DNA of 40,621 nt, from contig QULU01000041.1 of the NCBI GenBank assembly GCA_003481775.1, positions 332 through 40,952 on the forward strand. Direction: 5' to 3'. The position numbers were made by a program, and so were the translations under genes. Positions 40,606 to 40,621 of the stretch are shown in pieces (within the stretch, counting starts at the first letter, position 1; each line of letters begins with the position of its first letter). The notes below the pieces were generated by a model. It searched no databases. It was not told where the DNA came from and saw nothing but the letters and a program-made list of their open reading frames with translations. Source of the DNA: Clostridiaceae bacterium OM02-2AC. GTDB taxonomy: Bacteria > Bacillota_I > Bacilli_A > Erysipelotrichales > Erysipelotrichaceae.

Positions 40606-40621
40606 ACCTGGCAGCGTGCTA
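40606..40621 (-). rRNA. rrf: partial 5S rRNA, 3' end (rest beyond the window)
   Basis: The minus strand reads TAGCACGCTGCCAGGT and then runs into a terminator. 5S rRNAs of Firmicutes end in a TAG-rich helix and a GCTGCCAGG-like segment that pairs with the 5' end. Only 16 bases are visible, so this is a likely call, not a certain one. It would be the end of a leftward rRNA operon. Confidence 0.5.

Overview
The window comes from a low-GC Gram-positive bacterium. The gene families and wall chemistry fit the Erysipelotrichia, and [Clostridium] innocuum in particular: a MurF/VanG-type ligase/racemase cluster (intrinsic D-Ala-D-Ser wall precursors are reported for that species), a PdaA-like deacetylase, chromosomal lysine and FMN riboswitches, and ECF-type riboflavin uptake. 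The species name is inference; no marker gene is complete here. Most genes read leftward. The right edge shows what looks like the last bases of a 5S rRNA gene followed by a terminator. LAYOUT: 1-580, a partial leftward gene and its long leader. 571-3245, a lysine-riboswitch-controlled amino-acid ABC importer (binding protein, permease, ATPase). 3301-5169, a VanZ-family membrane protein and a membrane-anchored PdaA-like polysaccharide deacetylase. 5414-7185, a broken AAA-ATPase-like/PD-(D/E)XK gene carrying seven 20-21 bp insertions. 7300-13630, a leftward cell-wall operon: murF, a VanG-like D-Ala-D-Ser ligase, a soluble racemase with the serine-racemase Asn, a VanT-type membrane acyltransferase domain as a separate gene, and a COG2509 flavoprotein. 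13926-18657, a MerR regulator, PepD dipeptidase, a two-gene chromate-type transporter and its divergent LysR regulator. 18964-23919, a polyamine operon: XRE-cupin regulator, potA, potB, a potC-potD fusion and a 25-aa membrane peptide. 24521-29999, a candidate small RNA, a small protein with an HxlR regulator, an ArsR-like regulator with an MFS exporter, an esterase and a degenerate ATP-grasp-like protein. 30362-36024, a lipoprotein deacetylase, typA/bipA, a zinc-ribbon membrane protein and FMN-riboswitch-controlled ribU. 36207-40493, a GNAT acetyltransferase, an orphan SsuC-like permease, a SRAP protein, a TPR protein and an ArsP_2-type metal exporter. MAIN DISCOVERY: the seven insertions at 5577-6893 are members of one tiny element family. 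Each is exactly two adjacent hairpins: a 4-bp stem with a 3-4 nt loop, then a 3-bp stem with a 3-4 nt loop that always starts AG. Stems vary by paired changes (CGCC/GGCG, CACT/AGTG, GGCC/GGCC; GGC/GCC, CGC/GCG), so the fold, not the sequence, is conserved. All seven sit immediately before a T and after a purine, mostly CA^T, with no target duplication. Deleting all seven (142 nt) plus one extra T restores a single 542-codon frame with one stop codon. They resemble in concept the double-hairpin elements of chytrid mitochondrial DNA and the very small mobile repeats of cyanobacteria; I know of no such family in Firmicutes. SECOND POINT: the wall operon encodes a VanT-type serine racemase split into two genes, with a terminator-like hairpin between the halves and no adjacent VanR/VanS or VanXY.
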